Part shown: positions 46,187 through 56,629 of the stretch, in pieces | Layout: each line of letters opens with the position of its first letter | Position numbering within the stretch: position 1 is the first letter of the stretch | Origin: Komagataeibacter swingsii | GTDB lineage: Bacteria > Pseudomonadota > Alphaproteobacteria > Acetobacterales > Acetobacteraceae | Direction of reading: 5' to 3' | Length of the DNA: 64,000 bases | NCBI RefSeq assembly: GCF_003207895.1 | Contig: NZ_NKUB01000004.1 | Location: forward strand, 124,001 to 188,000 | Position numbers and translations under genes: made by a program | The notes under the pieces: generated by a model | Seen by the model: the letters and a program-made list of their open reading frames with translations, nothing else | Told to the model about the DNA's origin: nothing | The model's database searches: none

Positions 46187-48322
46187 TTAGCGCGCGGGCG
46201 CACGACCGGGCTTGGCACCCACTGTCTCGGTGATATCGGCGCCGGTTTCCTGGTCGACCACGCGCATGGACAGCTTGACCTTGCCGCGATCGTCAAAGCC
46301 CAGGACCTTCACCTTCACCTCGTCTCCCTGCTTGACGACATCGGTCGTCTTGGAGACACGGCCCTGCGCCAGTTCGGAAATGTGAACCAGCCCGTCACGG
46401 GGGCCAAGGAAGTTGACGAACGCACCGAAATCGGCGGTCTTGACGACCTTGCCGTTATAGATGTGGCCCACTTCGGGTTCCGCCACGATGCCACGGATCC
46501 GTTCGATGGCCTTTTCGGCCTGATCGTCGGACGACGCGGCGATCATGATCGTGCCGTCGTCGTTGATGTCGATCTTCGCACCCGAATATTCAACGATCTC
46601 ACGGATAACTTTACCGCCCTGGCCGATCACGTCGCGGATCTTTTCCTTGGGCACCGAGATCGTGGTGATCTTGGGAGCCGAGGAGGATACATCCGTGCGG
46701 CCTTCGGTCAGCGCCTTGGCCATTTCACCCAGGATGTGCAGGCGACCCTGACGGGCCTGGCCCAGCGCGATCTTCATGATTTCGGGCGTAATCGACGTGA
46801 TCTTGATGTCCATCTGCAGCGCGGTGACACCCTGCTCGGTGCCCGCCACCTTGAAGTCCATGTCGCCCAGGTGGTCTTCATCGCCAAGGATGTCGGACAG
46901 GACGGCGAAGTCCTCGTCTTCCTTGATCAGGCCCATGGCGATACCGGCCACCGGGCGCTTCAGCGGCACACCGGCATCCATCAGCGCAAGCGAGGCGCCG
47001 CATACGGTCGCCATGGAGGACGAGCCATTGCTTTCCGTGATCTCGGACACCACACGCATGGTGTACGGGAAGGTGTCCTTGCCCGGCAGCAGCGGGTGGA
47101 TCGCACGCCATGCCAGCTTGCCGTGGCCGATTTCACGACGGCCGGGGGACCCCATGCGCCCGCACTCACCGACCGAGAAGGGCGGGAAGTTGTAGTGCAG
47201 CATGAAGTTGTTGCGGTATTCGCCTTCCAGCGCGTCCACGATCTGCTCGTCCTGGCCGGTGCCAAGGGTCGCGACCACAAGGGCCTGCGTCTCGCCACGG
47301 GTGAACAGGGCGGACCCATGCGCGCGCGGCAGGATGCCGACTTCGGACACGATCGGGCGGATCGTTTCCAGGTTACGGCCATCGATACGGAAGCCGGTAT
47401 CCAGCACCTCGGTGCGGACCACGTCGGCTTCCAGGTCCTTGATCATGGGCTTGGCGGCATCGGCATCGGCCTCGCCAATCTTGGCGAGGATGGCTTCACG
47501 GGCTGCGGCAACCTTCTTGTAACGCACCTGCTTGGCGCGTTCCTTGTACGCCTCGGCGATCAGGGCGCGACCGGCCTTGTCCACCTTCTTGCGCAGCTTG
47601 ATTTCCTCGGCCGTCGGCTCGGCCAGATCCCACGGTGCCTTGGCGGCACTTTCGGCCAGGTCGATGATCAGGTCGATCACCGGCTGGAAGGCTTCATGGC
47701 CGAAGGTCACGGCACCCAGCATCACGTCCTCGGACAGTTCCACCGCCTCGGACTCGACCATCAGCACGCCTTCGGACGTGCCGGCCACGACCAGGTCCAG
47801 CTCGCTGTCCTTGAGCTGGGAAATGGTCGGGTTCAGCACGTACTTGCCGTTGCTGTATCCCACGCGGGCAGCACCCACGGGACCGAAGAACGGAATGCCC
47901 GACAGCGTCAGCGCGGCCGAACAGCCGATCAGCGCCACAACAGCGGGGTCGTTTTCCATGTCGTGGCTGAGCACGGTGGCGACGACCTGCACTTCATTGC
48001 GGAAGTTTTCGGGGAACAGCGGCCGGATCGGGCGGTCGATCAGGCGGGAGTTCAGCACCTCGGCCTCGCTCGGGCGGCCTTCACGCTTGAAGAAGCCACC
48101 GGGGATCTTGCCTGCGGCGTAGGCCTTTTCCTGATAGTTGACCGTCAGCGGGAAGAAATCCTGCCCCGGCTTCACGCTCTTGGCGCCAACGGCGGTGCAC
48201 AGCACCACCGTATCGCCATAGGTTACGACAACCGCGCCATCGGCCTGACGGGCGATCTTGCCCGTTTCCAGCACCAGCGGGCGGCCGCCCCATTCGATTT
48301 CCTTGCGAAAATAATTAAACAT
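46187..48322 (-). CDS. pnp: Polyribonucleotide nucleotidyltransferase (PNPase)
   Basis: Phosphorolytic 3'-5' exoribonuclease of the degradosome. 711 residues from ATG 48322, starting [33 protein letters not shown]. Two RNase PH domains (about 1-220 and 300-545, the second with ERGETQ-like [14 protein letters not shown] and [23 protein letters not shown]), a helical linker, a KH domain ([12 protein letters not shown]) and a C-terminal S1 domain ([28 protein letters not shown]). Follows rpsO with a 297-bp gap containing a GC hairpin, as where E. coli pnp is autoregulated. Confidence 0.98.
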   Translation of the reverse strand: MFNYFRKEIEWGGRPLVLETGKIARQADGAVVVTYGDTVVLCTAVGAKSVKPGQDFFPLTVNYQEKAYAAGKIPGGFFKREGRPSEAEVLNSRLIDRPIRPLFPENFRNEVQVVATVLSHDMENDPAVVALIGCSAALTLSGIPFFGPVGAARVGYSNGKYVLNPTISQLKDSELDLVVAGTSEGVLMVESEAVELSEDVMLGAVTFGHEAFQPVIDLIIDLAESAAKAPWDLAEPTAEEIKLRKKVDKAGRALIAEAYKERAKQVRYKKVAAAREAILAKIGEADADAAKPMIKDLEADVVRTEVLDTGFRIDGRNLETIRPIVSEVGILPRAHGSALFTRGETQALVVATLGTGQDEQIVDALEGEYRNNFMLHYNFPPFSVGECGRMGSPGRREIGHGKLAWRAIHPLLPGKDTFPYTMRVVSEITESNGSSSMATVCGASLALMDAGVPLKRPVAGIAMGLIKEDEDFAVLSDILGDEDHLGDMDFKVAGTEQGVTALQMDIKITSITPEIMKIALGQARQGRLHILGEMAKALTEGRTDVSSSAPKITTISVPKEKIRDVIGQGGKVIREIVEYSGAKIDINDDGTIMIAASSDDQAEKAIERIRGIVAEPEVGHIYNGKVVKTADFGAFVNFLGPRDGLVHISELAQGRVSKTTDVVKQGDEVKVKVLGFDDRGKVKLSMRVVDQETGADITETVGAKPGRAPAR

Positions 48323-48494
48323 CCAGACAACCCTGTCCGTTGACTGCCGCAATGCAGGCGGGCCGGACATGGGAACGTATGATGGCAGCGCCTCGGACGG
48401 CATGGAGCGCGACGGCACGGCCGCCAGAACACCATGTGGCCTGAAACGCTGCGATCCGGGTCCGGACATCTCCGCCATGACATGGCAGCGTGTT

Positions 48495-48517
48495 GGCAGC
48501 GCCCCTGGGGGCGCCAG
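48495..48517 (-). promoter_or_regulatory. GC hairpin in the rpsO-pnp spacer
   Basis: GCGCCC-CCAG-GGGCGC stem on the coding strand with no following T-tract. Position between rpsO and pnp matches the RNase III-processed leader used for pnp autoregulation in E. coli; function here is inference. Confidence 0.4.
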
Positions 48518-48619
48518 AAAATATCCGGCCCGATCGGCCACGGCCATGCACCTGCATGCACCGTGGCCGTTCAGACCGTGCGGGTACGCATTATGACCGC
48601 GTTCCCGCCATGTCGCAAA

Positions 48620-48889
48620 TCAGCGACGCAGGCCGAGGCGCTTGATCAGCGTTTCGTAACGGGCCTGGTCCTTGCGCTTGACATAGTCCAGCAGGCGGCG
48701 GCGGCGGCCGACCAGCATCAGCAGGCCACGGCGCGAATGGAAATCCTTCGCGTGGGTCTTCAGGTGATCGGTCAGGTTCACGATCCGCTCGGTCAGCAGG
48801 GCAACCTGTACTTCCGGCGAACCCGTGTCCGTCGCGGCATTGCGGTATTCGCCAATAAGCGCCGTGCGGCGTTCAGCAGTAATCGACAT
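48620..48889 (-). CDS. rpsO: 30S ribosomal protein S15
   Basis: 89 residues from ATG 48889 (GGAG 6 nt upstream). Matches S15 throughout: [34 protein letters not shown], then [32 protein letters not shown] and [12 protein letters not shown]. Binds 16S rRNA helix 22 and the three-way junction early in 30S assembly. Lies 24 bp after truB, upstream of pnp. Confidence 0.99.
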   Translation of the reverse strand: MSITAERRTALIGEYRNAATDTGSPEVQVALLTERIVNLTDHLKTHAKDFHSRRGLLMLVGRRRRLLDYVKRKDQARYETLIKRLGLRR

Positions 48890-48913
48890 CGTCATCTCCA
48901 TTGATCATTCGGT

Positions 48914-49834
48914 TCACAGCATGCGTACCGATCGCAGCAGGCCGCCTTCGGGGCGGCACAGCCCGACCACACGCGCCCCATCCATCGCACGCACGACACC
49001 CGAGCGGGGGTCGGTATGTTCCGGCATCCGGTCCGCCAGCTGGTTCAGGTCAATCGCCTGGCCAAATGACAGGGCATCCGCTTCCTCACGGGTCAGGGCC
49101 AGCGCCGGGATGTCGGCCAGCGCGGTCGCGACCGGAAGCAGCAGATCCGGTGGGGCAGGCGCGTTGTCGGCGCTTGCGACAATTTTGTCCAGTGGAATCG
49201 CATGGGATTCATCAAAAGGCCCGACGTTCAGCCGCCGCAGCGCCGCCACATGCCCCACCGTGCCGCAGGCCAACGCGATATCGCGGGCCAGCGCGCGCAT
49301 GTACACGCCCTTGCCCGATTCCACCTCGAACACCGCCGTATCGGCATCGGGGCGGGCAATCAGTTCAAACCGGTCGATCCGCGCGGGACGGGGGGGCAGT
49401 TCGGGCGCATTGCCCGCGCGCGCCATGTCATAGGACCGCCTGCCTCCGACCTTCAGCGCCGAAAAGACCGGCGGCACCTGCATGATGTCGCCACGGAAGG
49501 CGGCAAGGGCCGCCTCGAACGCGGCATTGTCGGGCCGCACGTCCGACACGGCGGTCACGCTGCCTTCCGCGTCATCACTGTCGCGTGCTTCCCCGATGCG
49601 CAGGGTGAAGTGATAGCGCTTGGTGCCATCCATTATATAAGGCACGGTCTTGGTCGCCCTGCCAAAGGCCACGGGCAGCAGCCCCGTCGCCAGCGGGTCC
49701 AGCGTGCCGCCATGTCCCGCCTTGGCCGCGTCAAACAGGTAGCGCACACGGCCCACGACCTGGGTGGAGGTCATTCCCAATGGCTTGTCCACTATCAGCC
49801 AGCCATCAAGCGGGCGTCCACGTTTGCGTCCCAT
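48914..49834 (-). CDS. truB: tRNA pseudouridine-55 synthase
   Basis: Converts U55 in the T arm of tRNAs to pseudouridine. 306 residues from ATG 49834 (AAGG 9 nt upstream; GTG 49843 possible). LDGWLIVDKPLGMTSTQVVGRVR and the catalytic KAGHGGTLDPLATGLLP with Asp46 are intact; GDIMQVPPVFSALKVGGRRSYDMAR and a C-terminal PUA-like part complete it. In most proteobacteria truB directly follows rbfA; here an inverted MCE gene separates them. Confidence 0.97.
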   Translation of the reverse strand: MGRKRGRPLDGWLIVDKPLGMTSTQVVGRVRYLFDAAKAGHGGTLDPLATGLLPVAFGRATKTVPYIMDGTKRYHFTLRIGEARDSDDAEGSVTAVSDVRPDNAAFEAALAAFRGDIMQVPPVFSALKVGGRRSYDMARAGNAPELPPRPARIDRFELIARPDADTAVFEVESGKGVYMRALARDIALACGTVGHVAALRRLNVGPFDESHAIPLDKIVASADNAPAPPDLLLPVATALADIPALALTREEADALSFGQAIDLNQLADRMPEHTDPRSGVVRAMDGARVVGLCRPEGGLLRSVRML

Positions 49835-50024
49835 TGCAGGCACCTTGCATCATGAGGGGGGGAATGCCGTGCGTTTAGACGAGGCACGCATGCACGGCAA
49901 TGCCCCATTCCGCCACCGGGGCTGGCCGCCCGCGCCACACGTGGTAAAAGGCGAAGCGGGCACATGCCTGCCATCCCCGCAGCCTGCTTTGCCTGTCGTG
50001 GATGTAATGTCATCTTGCAGCAAA

Positions 50025-50048
50025 CGGACACGTGGCCGAATGTGTCCG
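50025..50048. promoter_or_regulatory. Inverted repeat upstream of the MCE gene
   Basis: CGGACAC-N10-GTGTCCG, 7-bp perfect arms, 40 bp before the MCE start in the gap divergent to truB. Could be an operator or the base of a leader hairpin. Confidence 0.4.
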
Positions 50049-50088
50049 CAATCGTTTTTTATTCTGCGTCTAGGGAGACCTGAACACC

Positions 50089-51060
50089 ATGGCTGAACGG
50101 CAGACCACGGTCGGTGCATTTGTGTTGGGTGGAGCCCTGCTTGGTGTGACGGCCATAGCGCTGTTCGGACAGTTTCATCCCTTTTCCCCCACCAGTCGGG
50201 CCGTTGTGGTGTTCGACAGCCCCATCAACGGGCTGGGCGTAGGCGCGCCCGTCACCTTCGACGGCGTGCAGGTCGGCCATGTGGAACATATCGCCGTCCA
50301 GTTCGATCCCCAGACGCATCAGGCCCTCATTCCCGTAACACTGGAACTGCAGGCCAATGGCGCGCGTATGGCGGGCGGCCATGGCAGGGTGCTGGACAGC
50401 CGCGAACTGCCAAAACTGGTGGAAAACGGATTGCGCGCCGAACTGCATATGCAGAGCTTTGTTACCGGCCAGGAAGAAATCGACCTGACCTTCGACCCCA
50501 GCGTGCCCGCGCACCTGCATCCCGGCATCAGCGCACTGCCGGAAATCCCGGCGCGTGAATCGGAAATGCAGAAGCTGACCGACGCGCTGACGGCGCTGCC
50601 GCTGAAGAACATCGCCAACAACGCCGACGCCATGCTGGTCAGCATCCGCACGCTGGCGGACAAGCTGGACAAGGACCTGCCCCCGCTGGTGGACAGCGTG
50701 CGCGCCACGTCCGACCATACGCGGGTGACGGTGGACACCGCGACCGATGCGATCCGTGACCTGGACCACCATATGGATACGACGCTGGCCTCCATCAACA
50801 ACCTGGCCGATACCGGCACGGCGCAGCTGGATGCGCGTGGCGGCGAACTGCATACCCTGCTGGTCAATTCCAATGAAACGGTGACCGAGGCCAAGGGCGC
50901 GCTGGCCGGCCTGCATGACATTACCGCGCCCAGCTCCGCCGACCGTTCCAATATCGATTCGTCACTGCGTGACCTTGCCGCCGCCGCCGCCGCCCTGCGT
51001 GGATTCGCCACCGACGTAGAACGCAACCCGCAACTGCTGCTGATGGGGCGGCGTAACTGA
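50089..51060 (+). CDS. MCE-domain (MlaD-like) substrate-binding membrane protein
   Basis: 323 residues; AGGGAGA lies about 12 nt upstream. One N-terminal TM helix (VGAFVLGGALLGVTAIALFGQF), then an MCE domain (FDSPINGLGVGAPVTFDGVQVGHVEHIAVQFDPQTHQALIPVTLEL), followed by helical coiled-coil-like segments with Thr/Asp/Leu repeats to the end. MCE proteins form periplasmic rings that shuttle phospholipids with an MlaFE-type ABC transporter. No mlaE/mlaF lies next to it, so it is an orphan here. It interrupts rbfA and truB in opposite orientation. Confidence 0.85.
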   Translation: MAERQTTVGAFVLGGALLGVTAIALFGQFHPFSPTSRAVVVFDSPINGLGVGAPVTFDGVQVGHVEHIAVQFDPQTHQALIPVTLELQANGARMAGGHGRVLDSRELPKLVENGLRAELHMQSFVTGQEEIDLTFDPSVPAHLHPGISALPEIPARESEMQKLTDALTALPLKNIANNADAMLVSIRTLADKLDKDLPPLVDSVRATSDHTRVTVDTATDAIRDLDHHMDTTLASINNLADTGTAQLDARGGELHTLLVNSNETVTEAKGALAGLHDITAPSSADRSNIDSSLRDLAAAAAALRGFATDVERNPQLLLMGRRN

Positions 51061-51080
51061 TCCCTGTCCCGGATCGGGAC

Positions 51081-51129
51081 CATGAAAAAAGCCGGTCCGG
51101 CATTATGCCATGACCGGCCTTTTTTCATG
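51081..51129. terminator. Terminator after the MCE gene
   Basis: CATGAAAAAAGCCGGTC pairs with GACCGGCCTTTTTTCATG (one bulged base), loop of 14 nt; A/T tracts allow function in both directions. Confidence 0.85.
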
Positions 51130-51135
51130 GAAACA

Positions 51136-51219
51136 ATGGAAGTTTCCGGGTGCTGTCCTTTTCAAGAAAGCGGCGTTCCCCGAAGCTTTTTGGAAAAAAG
51201 CTTCACCAAAAACTTTTGC
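51136..51219 (+). repeat. Three-armed intergenic repeat, copy G (diverged)
   Basis: GGAAGTTTCCGGGTG and TTCACCAAAAACTTTT closing arms, a degenerate hairpin 1 (CTGTCCTTTTCAAGAAAGCGGC), and intact hairpin 2 GAAGCTTTTTGGAAAAAAGCTTC. Between convergent MCE and rbfA genes, just after a classical terminator. Confidence 0.8.
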
Positions 51220-51249
51220 TTGATGGAAAGACGGCTGAAGCGGGAGGCT

Positions 51250-51690
51250 TCAGTCCTCCAGATCCCGCCGGACTTCCGGCTGGCGTAGCATGTTATCGAC
51301 CTCCATTGCGTAATCCAGTGCCGTATCGGGCTGGAAATGCAGGTCGGGCACACCACGCAGGCGCAAGGCGTGCGACAGGCGCGTGCGCAGGAAAGGCGTT
51401 ACACGCTTGAGCGCGGGCAGCAGTTCCGCCACATCGCTGCGACCCAGACGCGCCACGAATACGGTGGCATGCTTGAGATCGGGCGAGATACGCACTTCGG
51501 TCACCGTAATGCGCACATCGGCCAGGTCAGGGTCGCGGAATTCGGTGCGGGCAAATATTTCCGCCAGCACGCGACGGACTTCTTCCGCCACGCGCAACTG
51601 CCGCTGCGAGGGACCAGACGCGGAATGGCCGGCAAGTTTCCCTGCCGGCCCGCTCTCGCTCATCCCTTTTCTGGATGAATTACGGCTCAT
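51250..51690 (-). CDS. rbfA: Ribosome-binding factor A
   Basis: Late 30S maturation factor with a KH fold, 146 residues. [20 protein letters not shown]...[31 protein letters not shown] matches RbfA; the C-terminus [24 protein letters not shown] is typical. A 30-residue Ser/Gly-rich N-terminal extension precedes the fold. ATG 51690 overlaps the infB stop by 4 bp (ATGA); ATG 51663 is an alternative. Last gene of rimP-nusA-ylxR-infB-rbfA. Confidence 0.96.
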   Translation of the reverse strand: MSRNSSRKGMSESGPAGKLAGHSASGPSQRQLRVAEEVRRVLAEIFARTEFRDPDLADVRITVTEVRISPDLKHATVFVARLGRSDVAELLPALKRVTPFLRTRLSHALRLRGVPDLHFQPDTALDYAMEVDNMLRQPEVRRDLED

Positions 51691-54395
51691 GCCGGGACGA
51701 GTTCCATTTCATAACATTCGACCACGTCACCCTCGCGCAGGTCGTTATACCCGGCAAAGGACAGGCCGCACTCGTAACCGCGCGCCACTTCCTTGACGTC
51801 ATCCTTGAAGCGCTTGAGCTGGCTCAGCTCACCTTCATGGATCACGACGTTGTCACGCAGCAGGCGCACGCCACAGCCACGCTTGACCACGCCTTCGGTA
51901 ACGTAACAACCGGCGACCTTGCCCACCTTGGTAATTTCGAAAACCTTGCGGATTTCGGCGTAACCCAGGAACTTCTCGCGATGCTTGGGCGCGATCTTGC
52001 CACGGACCAGCTGCTCCACATCATCAGCAACCTGATAGATGATGGAATAGTAGCGGATATCCACGCCCTCACGCTGCGCCAGCTCACGCGCCTGCGCCGT
52101 GGCGCGGACGTTGAAGGCGATGATGACGGCGCCGGACGCCTTGGCCAGTTGCACATCACTTTCGGTGATTTGGCCAACCGTTGCGTTCAGCACGCGGATC
52201 TTGACTTCCTCATGCTCCAGCTTCTGCACCGTCGCCTCAAGGGCTTCGGCCGAACCCTGCACGTCCGCCTTGATCAGGACGGCCACTTCCTTCTGCGCAC
52301 CAGCCTGGATACGGGCCAGCATCTGGTCCAGCGTGCCGCGTGCGGCGGTCTGGCCGGCTGCCGTGCGATCCTTGATCACGCGCTGACGGAATTCCGAGAT
52401 TTCGCGTGCGCGGTTCTCGTTTTCCACCACCACGAACGGCTCACCCGCGCCCGGTACCCCGGTAATGCCCAGGATTTCGACCGGCATGGACGGACCGGCT
52501 TCGCCAAGCTGGCGGTTGCGATCGTCGATCATGGCGCGGACGCGGCCCCATTCGGCCCCGGCCACCACGATATCGGTGCGGCGCAGCGTGCCCTTCTGGA
52601 CCAGCACGGTCGCAACCGGGCCACGGCCACGGTCAAGGCGGCTTTCGATTACCGAACCCTCGGCGACACGATCCGGATTGGCCTTCAGGTCAAGGATTTC
52701 AGCCTGCAGCAGGATGGCTTCCTCAAGCTTGTCCAGCCCGGTGCGCTTGAGCGCCGAGACTTCGACATCCTGCGTGTCGCCACCCATGCTTTCCACCACG
52801 ATTTCGTGGTTCAGCAGTTCCTGGCGCACGCGGTCGGGGTTCGCGCCCGGCTTGTCGCACTTGTTGATCGCCACGATGATCGGGGCATCGGCCGCCTTGG
52901 CATGCTTGATGGCCTCGATCGTCTGCGGCATCACGCCGTCATCCGCCGCAACCACCAGCACCACCACGTCGGTTACCGATGCACCACGGGCACGCATGGC
53001 CGTAAAGGCCTCATGGCCCGGGGTGTCGATGAAGGTAATCTTCGCACCCGATGCCAGGGTTACCTGATAGGCGCCGATATGCTGCGTGATGCCACCGGCT
53101 TCGCCATTGGCGACATCGGTGGTGCGCAGCGCGTCTAGCAGCGAGGTCTTGCCGTGATCGACATGGCCCATGACGGTCACGACCGGCGGACGCGGCTTGA
53201 GGTCCTCGGCCCTGTCCTCGATGCCCTCGATCCCGATTTCAACATCGCTGTCGGAGACACGGCGCACGCGGTGGCCGAATTCCTGCACGACCAGTTCAGC
53301 CGTATCCGCGTCGAGCGACTGCGTAACCGTCGCCATGACGCCCATTTTCATCAGCGCCTTGATGACCTCGCCCTGACGGGCGGCCATACGGTTGGCGAGT
53401 TCCTGCACCGTGATGGTTTCGGGCAGGACCACGTCGCGCACCACGCGGACCTGATCGGAGCGCAGGCGTTCCAGTTCCGCCTGGCGGCGCTCACGCTCAC
53501 GCTGACGGCGGACGGAGGCGAGTGAACGGGTCTTGTCGTCATCCCCCTCGATCGCGGCCTGCACGTCAATGCGACCGGCGCGACGGCTGTCATTGTTCTT
53601 CTTCGCTCCGCCCGACGGGCGGCGACCGGGTGCGGCGTTGCCGGGACGGCGGCTGGGGCGACGTTCTTCCTCGCCCCCTTCCGCACGGCCACTGCGCAGG
53701 CGCAGCGTCTCGCCAGCACCGGCGGCGGCGCGGCCACTGGCGGCGCCGGCTGCATTGCCGCCACCTGCCGGGCGCGCCGGGCGCAGCGGCTGTGCCGGCA
53801 TGATCGCACGTTCGGCCAGCGGACGCAGGCGCTGCATCGGCGGCGCGAGCGTGACCTCACCGGGAATCGGCACGGACGAGACAACCGGCCCTTCCGGCTC
53901 GGTGGACTCGGCCGGTTCGGGCATGGCCTGCGTCGCGGCGCTGCGGGCTTCGTGCTTGCGGGCCTCGGCCTCGGCGGCGGCATCTGCCTTTGCGCGTGCC
54001 TCTTCTTCGGCACGGCGGGCATTTTCCTCTTCCTGGCGACGGGCTTCTTCCGCGGCGGAAAGGATCGTGATCTTTTCCTGCTCGCGCGCTTCCTTTTCGC
54101 GCTGGATGGCGGCGCGGCGCTGTTCGTCCAGCACGCGCTGGCGGGTTGCCAGCTCGGCTGCCGTCAGCGCGCGACCACCCCGTCCCCCGGCGCGACCGCC
54201 AGCCGGCCCCGATCCGTTACCTGCGGCCCCGGCCCCGCGCTTCTTGCGCACCTCGACCTGAACCACCTTTGAACGACCATGGCTGAAGCTCTGTCGCACG
54301 GAACCGGCATCCACCGTCCGTCCGACTTCCCTACGGCCCGCCGGCCGCAGGGACAAGCGTCCCTTACCCTGATCCTGATCGTTGCCTTCGCTCAT
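51687..54395 (-). CDS. infB: Translation initiation factor IF-2
   Basis: GTPase that places fMet-tRNA on the 30S subunit. 902 residues. N-terminal ~300 residues are Arg/Ala/Glu-rich low complexity with a coiled-coil stretch, as in other alphaproteobacteria. IF2_N piece [28 protein letters not shown] precedes the G domain: G1 [15 protein letters not shown]3 DTPGHEAF, G4 NKCD. Domains II-IV follow to the C-terminal [21 protein letters not shown]. Overlaps the ylxR stop and the rbfA start by 4 bp each. Confidence 0.98.
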   Translation of the reverse strand: MSEGNDQDQGKGRLSLRPAGRREVGRTVDAGSVRQSFSHGRSKVVQVEVRKKRGAGAAGNGSGPAGGRAGGRGGRALTAAELATRQRVLDEQRRAAIQREKEAREQEKITILSAAEEARRQEEENARRAEEEARAKADAAAEAEARKHEARSAATQAMPEPAESTEPEGPVVSSVPIPGEVTLAPPMQRLRPLAERAIMPAQPLRPARPAGGGNAAGAASGRAAAGAGETLRLRSGRAEGGEEERRPSRRPGNAAPGRRPSGGAKKNNDSRRAGRIDVQAAIEGDDDKTRSLASVRRQRERERRQAELERLRSDQVRVVRDVVLPETITVQELANRMAARQGEVIKALMKMGVMATVTQSLDADTAELVVQEFGHRVRRVSDSDVEIGIEGIEDRAEDLKPRPPVVTVMGHVDHGKTSLLDALRTTDVANGEAGGITQHIGAYQVTLASGAKITFIDTPGHEAFTAMRARGASVTDVVVLVVAADDGVMPQTIEAIKHAKAADAPIIVAINKCDKPGANPDRVRQELLNHEIVVESMGGDTQDVEVSALKRTGLDKLEEAILLQAEILDLKANPDRVAEGSVIESRLDRGRGPVATVLVQKGTLRRTDIVVAGAEWGRVRAMIDDRNRQLGEAGPSMPVEILGITGVPGAGEPFVVVENENRAREISEFRQRVIKDRTAAGQTAARGTLDQMLARIQAGAQKEVAVLIKADVQGSAEALEATVQKLEHEEVKIRVLNATVGQITESDVQLAKASGAVIIAFNVRATAQARELAQREGVDIRYYSIIYQVADDVEQLVRGKIAPKHREKFLGYAEIRKVFEITKVGKVAGCYVTEGVVKRGCGVRLLRDNVVIHEGELSQLKRFKDDVKEVARGYECGLSFAGYNDLREGDVVECYEMELVPA

Positions 54396-55111
54396 GTACC
54401 CGCCTGTTCACACCGTCCGGCGGACCGCTCCGCCGAATTCGGGCTGGTCCTGCCGGACAAACCCGCAAAACGTTCACTCTCGATACGGAATCGGCGCGCC
54501 AGTTCACCATGCAGCATCGCCGCATGAACAACATGGTCGCGGCCAAATGCCGCACCCAGACCCGATGCCGTAGGAACAACCGTAACCGGAAGGTCCCGTG
54601 CACCAGACAAAACTCTCTTCCTCTCGTCGGGGCTGCCATCGGCGGCCTGTATAACCAGACCGGCCCGACCGCCCACAACCCACTCACGCACCTTGGCAAA
54701 GCCACAGACAATCTGCCCGGCCCGCCGTGCCAGCCCTGCAACATCCATCATGCGCCGCAGCAACCCGTCTTCAACAAGATGGGTCAGGTCAGGGTGAATA
54801 ACAACCCTTCCCCGTGCCGCGCGTGCGAATGCGCCACGTGTGCGTGCTGTTTCTAACACATCCGCACGTGCGCTCAACCAAATTCCCCGTCCGGGCAGAC
54901 GTGCGGAAAGATCAGGGATCACGACTCCGTCGGGGGAAATGACGAACCTGATCATTTCCTCTTTCGGCAGCCGGACGCGGGTGACGGCGCAGCGGCGCAG
55001 CGGACCGCGCTCTTCCTGTTCCGTGTCGCCCGCGTCTTCCGCGTTTGGATCCCCCTGCTCAGACGTCGGTCGTCTCCTGTTCGTCGGCCGTGTTTCCGCC
55101 CGCCCTGTCAT
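54392..55111 (-). CDS. YlxR (DUF448) fused to an L7Ae-like RNA-binding domain
   Basis: 239 residues. After an acidic N-terminus, residues about 35-110 form YlxR ([44 protein letters not shown]), and about 130-210 resemble L7Ae/L30e ([25 protein letters not shown]...[17 protein letters not shown]). This fusion between nusA and infB is usual in alphaproteobacteria. It likely binds structured RNA. No start codon exists after the nusA stop before the domain, so ATG 55111, overlapping nusA by 53 bp, is taken. Overlaps infB by 4 bp. Confidence 0.88.
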   Translation of the reverse strand: MTGRAETRPTNRRRPTSEQGDPNAEDAGDTEQEERGPLRRCAVTRVRLPKEEMIRFVISPDGVVIPDLSARLPGRGIWLSARADVLETARTRGAFARAARGRVVIHPDLTHLVEDGLLRRMMDVAGLARRAGQIVCGFAKVREWVVGGRAGLVIQAADGSPDERKRVLSGARDLPVTVVPTASGLGAAFGRDHVVHAAMLHGELARRFRIESERFAGLSGRTSPNSAERSAGRCEQAGT

Positions 55112-56609
55112 CTTCATCAAACCAGTGCGCGCGGGCCGCCATGATGATTTCGTTGGCCGCATCCTCGTCAATCGCATCGCTGCCGAGGATTTCAACCAGT
55201 TCGTCACCGGCCAGGTCGGCCAGGTCATCAAGCGTCTTTATGCCCTTCTCACCCAGCGTCACCAGCATCTGGTTGGTGAACACGCCCAGCGCCGCGATGT
55301 CATCGGTGACACCCAGCGCCCGGCGCCTGTTGTCCAGTTCTTCTTCCTGGCCCGCAAGGTAGCCTTCGGCGCGGCGGACCAGCTCACTGGCCACGTCCTC
55401 GTCAAAGCCTTCGATGTTGGCCAGTTCCTCGGGGTCGGCGAATGCCAGTTCCTCGATGGAATGGAACCCTTCGGTCACCAGCAGGCCCGCGATGACGTCA
55501 TCAACGTCCAGCGCCTCGACAAACAGGTTGCTGCGCCGACGGAATTCTTCCTGGCGGCGTTCCGATTCCTCGGCTTCGGTCAGGATGTCGATGTCCCAGC
55601 GCGTCAACTGGCTGGCAAGGCGGACATTCTGCCCGCGCCGCCCGATGGCAAGGCTGAGCTGGTCATCGGGGACGACCACCTCGACCCGGCCCGCTTCCTC
55701 ATCCATCACCACCTTGCTGACCTCGGCCGGGGCAAGGGCGTTGACGACAAAGGTCGCGGCCTGCGGACTCCACGGGATGATATCGATCTTTTCGCCCTGC
55801 AGTTCCTTCACGACTTCCTGAACGCGGCGGCCGCGCACGCCCACGCAGGCGCCGACCGGATCGATCGACGCATCGCGGGAGATGACGGCCATCTTCGCCC
55901 GCGAGCCGGGGTCGCGCGCCACGGCCTTGATCTCGATGATGCCGTCATAGATCTCGGGCACTTCCTGCGCGAACAGCTTGGCAAGGAAGGCCGGATGCGT
56001 GCGGGACAGGAAGATCTGCGGGCCACGCGGCTCGTCACGCACATCATAGATGTAGGCGCGCACGCGGTCGGAATTGCGGAAGCTTTCGCGCGGGATCAGT
56101 TCGTCACGGCGCAGCAGGGCCTCGGCATCGCCGATCTCGACCAGCAGGTTGCCGTATTCCGTGCGCTTGACGGTGCCATTGACGATTTCGCCCACGCGGT
56201 CCTTGAAGTCATTGAACTGGCGGCGGCGTTCATATTCGCGCACGCGCTGGACAATGACCTGCTTTGCCGTCTGCGCCGCGATGCGGCCGAAATCGATGGG
56301 CGGCAGGGGGTCGATCAGGTATTCCCCAAGCTGGATCTCGGGCTTGAACTTGCGTGCGATGTACAGCGGGATCTGGGTTTCCTCGTTCTCCACCGTCTCG
56401 ACCGCCTCGGTCCAGCGCGACAGCCGGACATCGCCCGTCTTGCGGTCGATGGTGGCGCGGATATCCTTTTCATGACCGTATTTCGCGCGGCCGGCCTTCT
56501 GGATGGCCTGCTCCATCGCTTCCAGCACTTCCTCACGGTCGATCGACTTTTCCCGCGCTACGGCATCGGCAACCAGCAGCAGTTCGGGACGGGCAACGGA
56601 CGTATCCAT
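55059..56609 (-). CDS. nusA: Transcription termination/antitermination factor NusA
   Basis: RNA polymerase elongation factor. 516 residues from ATG 56609 (GGAG 6 nt upstream). N-terminal RNAP-binding domain to about 125, S1 domain (GEIVNGTVKRTEYGNLLVEIGDAEALLRRDELIPRE in parts), KH1 (DPVGACVGVRGRRVQEVVKEL) and KH2 (LAIGRRGQNVRLASQL). The C-terminal acidic region carries two helix-hairpin-helix-like repeats (GFHSIEELAFADPEELANIEGFDEDVASEL). Lies 20 bp after rimP in the operon. Confidence 0.98.
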   Translation of the reverse strand: MDTSVARPELLLVADAVAREKSIDREEVLEAMEQAIQKAGRAKYGHEKDIRATIDRKTGDVRLSRWTEAVETVENEETQIPLYIARKFKPEIQLGEYLIDPLPPIDFGRIAAQTAKQVIVQRVREYERRRQFNDFKDRVGEIVNGTVKRTEYGNLLVEIGDAEALLRRDELIPRESFRNSDRVRAYIYDVRDEPRGPQIFLSRTHPAFLAKLFAQEVPEIYDGIIEIKAVARDPGSRAKMAVISRDASIDPVGACVGVRGRRVQEVVKELQGEKIDIIPWSPQAATFVVNALAPAEVSKVVMDEEAGRVEVVVPDDQLSLAIGRRGQNVRLASQLTRWDIDILTEAEESERRQEEFRRRSNLFVEALDVDDVIAGLLVTEGFHSIEELAFADPEELANIEGFDEDVASELVRRAEGYLAGQEEELDNRRRALGVTDDIAALGVFTNQMLVTLGEKGIKTLDDLADLAGDELVEILGSDAIDEDAANEIIMAARAHWFDEDDRAGGNTADEQETTDV

Positions 56610-56629
56610 CAGTGTCTCCACAACATCGT

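Noticed and set aside
46112-48343. 743-codon plus-strand frame opposite pnp
   Set aside because: Mirror frame of a complete PNPase; no recognisable domains and shadow-like composition.
51675-53138. 487-codon plus-strand frame opposite infB
   Set aside because: Antisense shadow of the IF-2 G domain.
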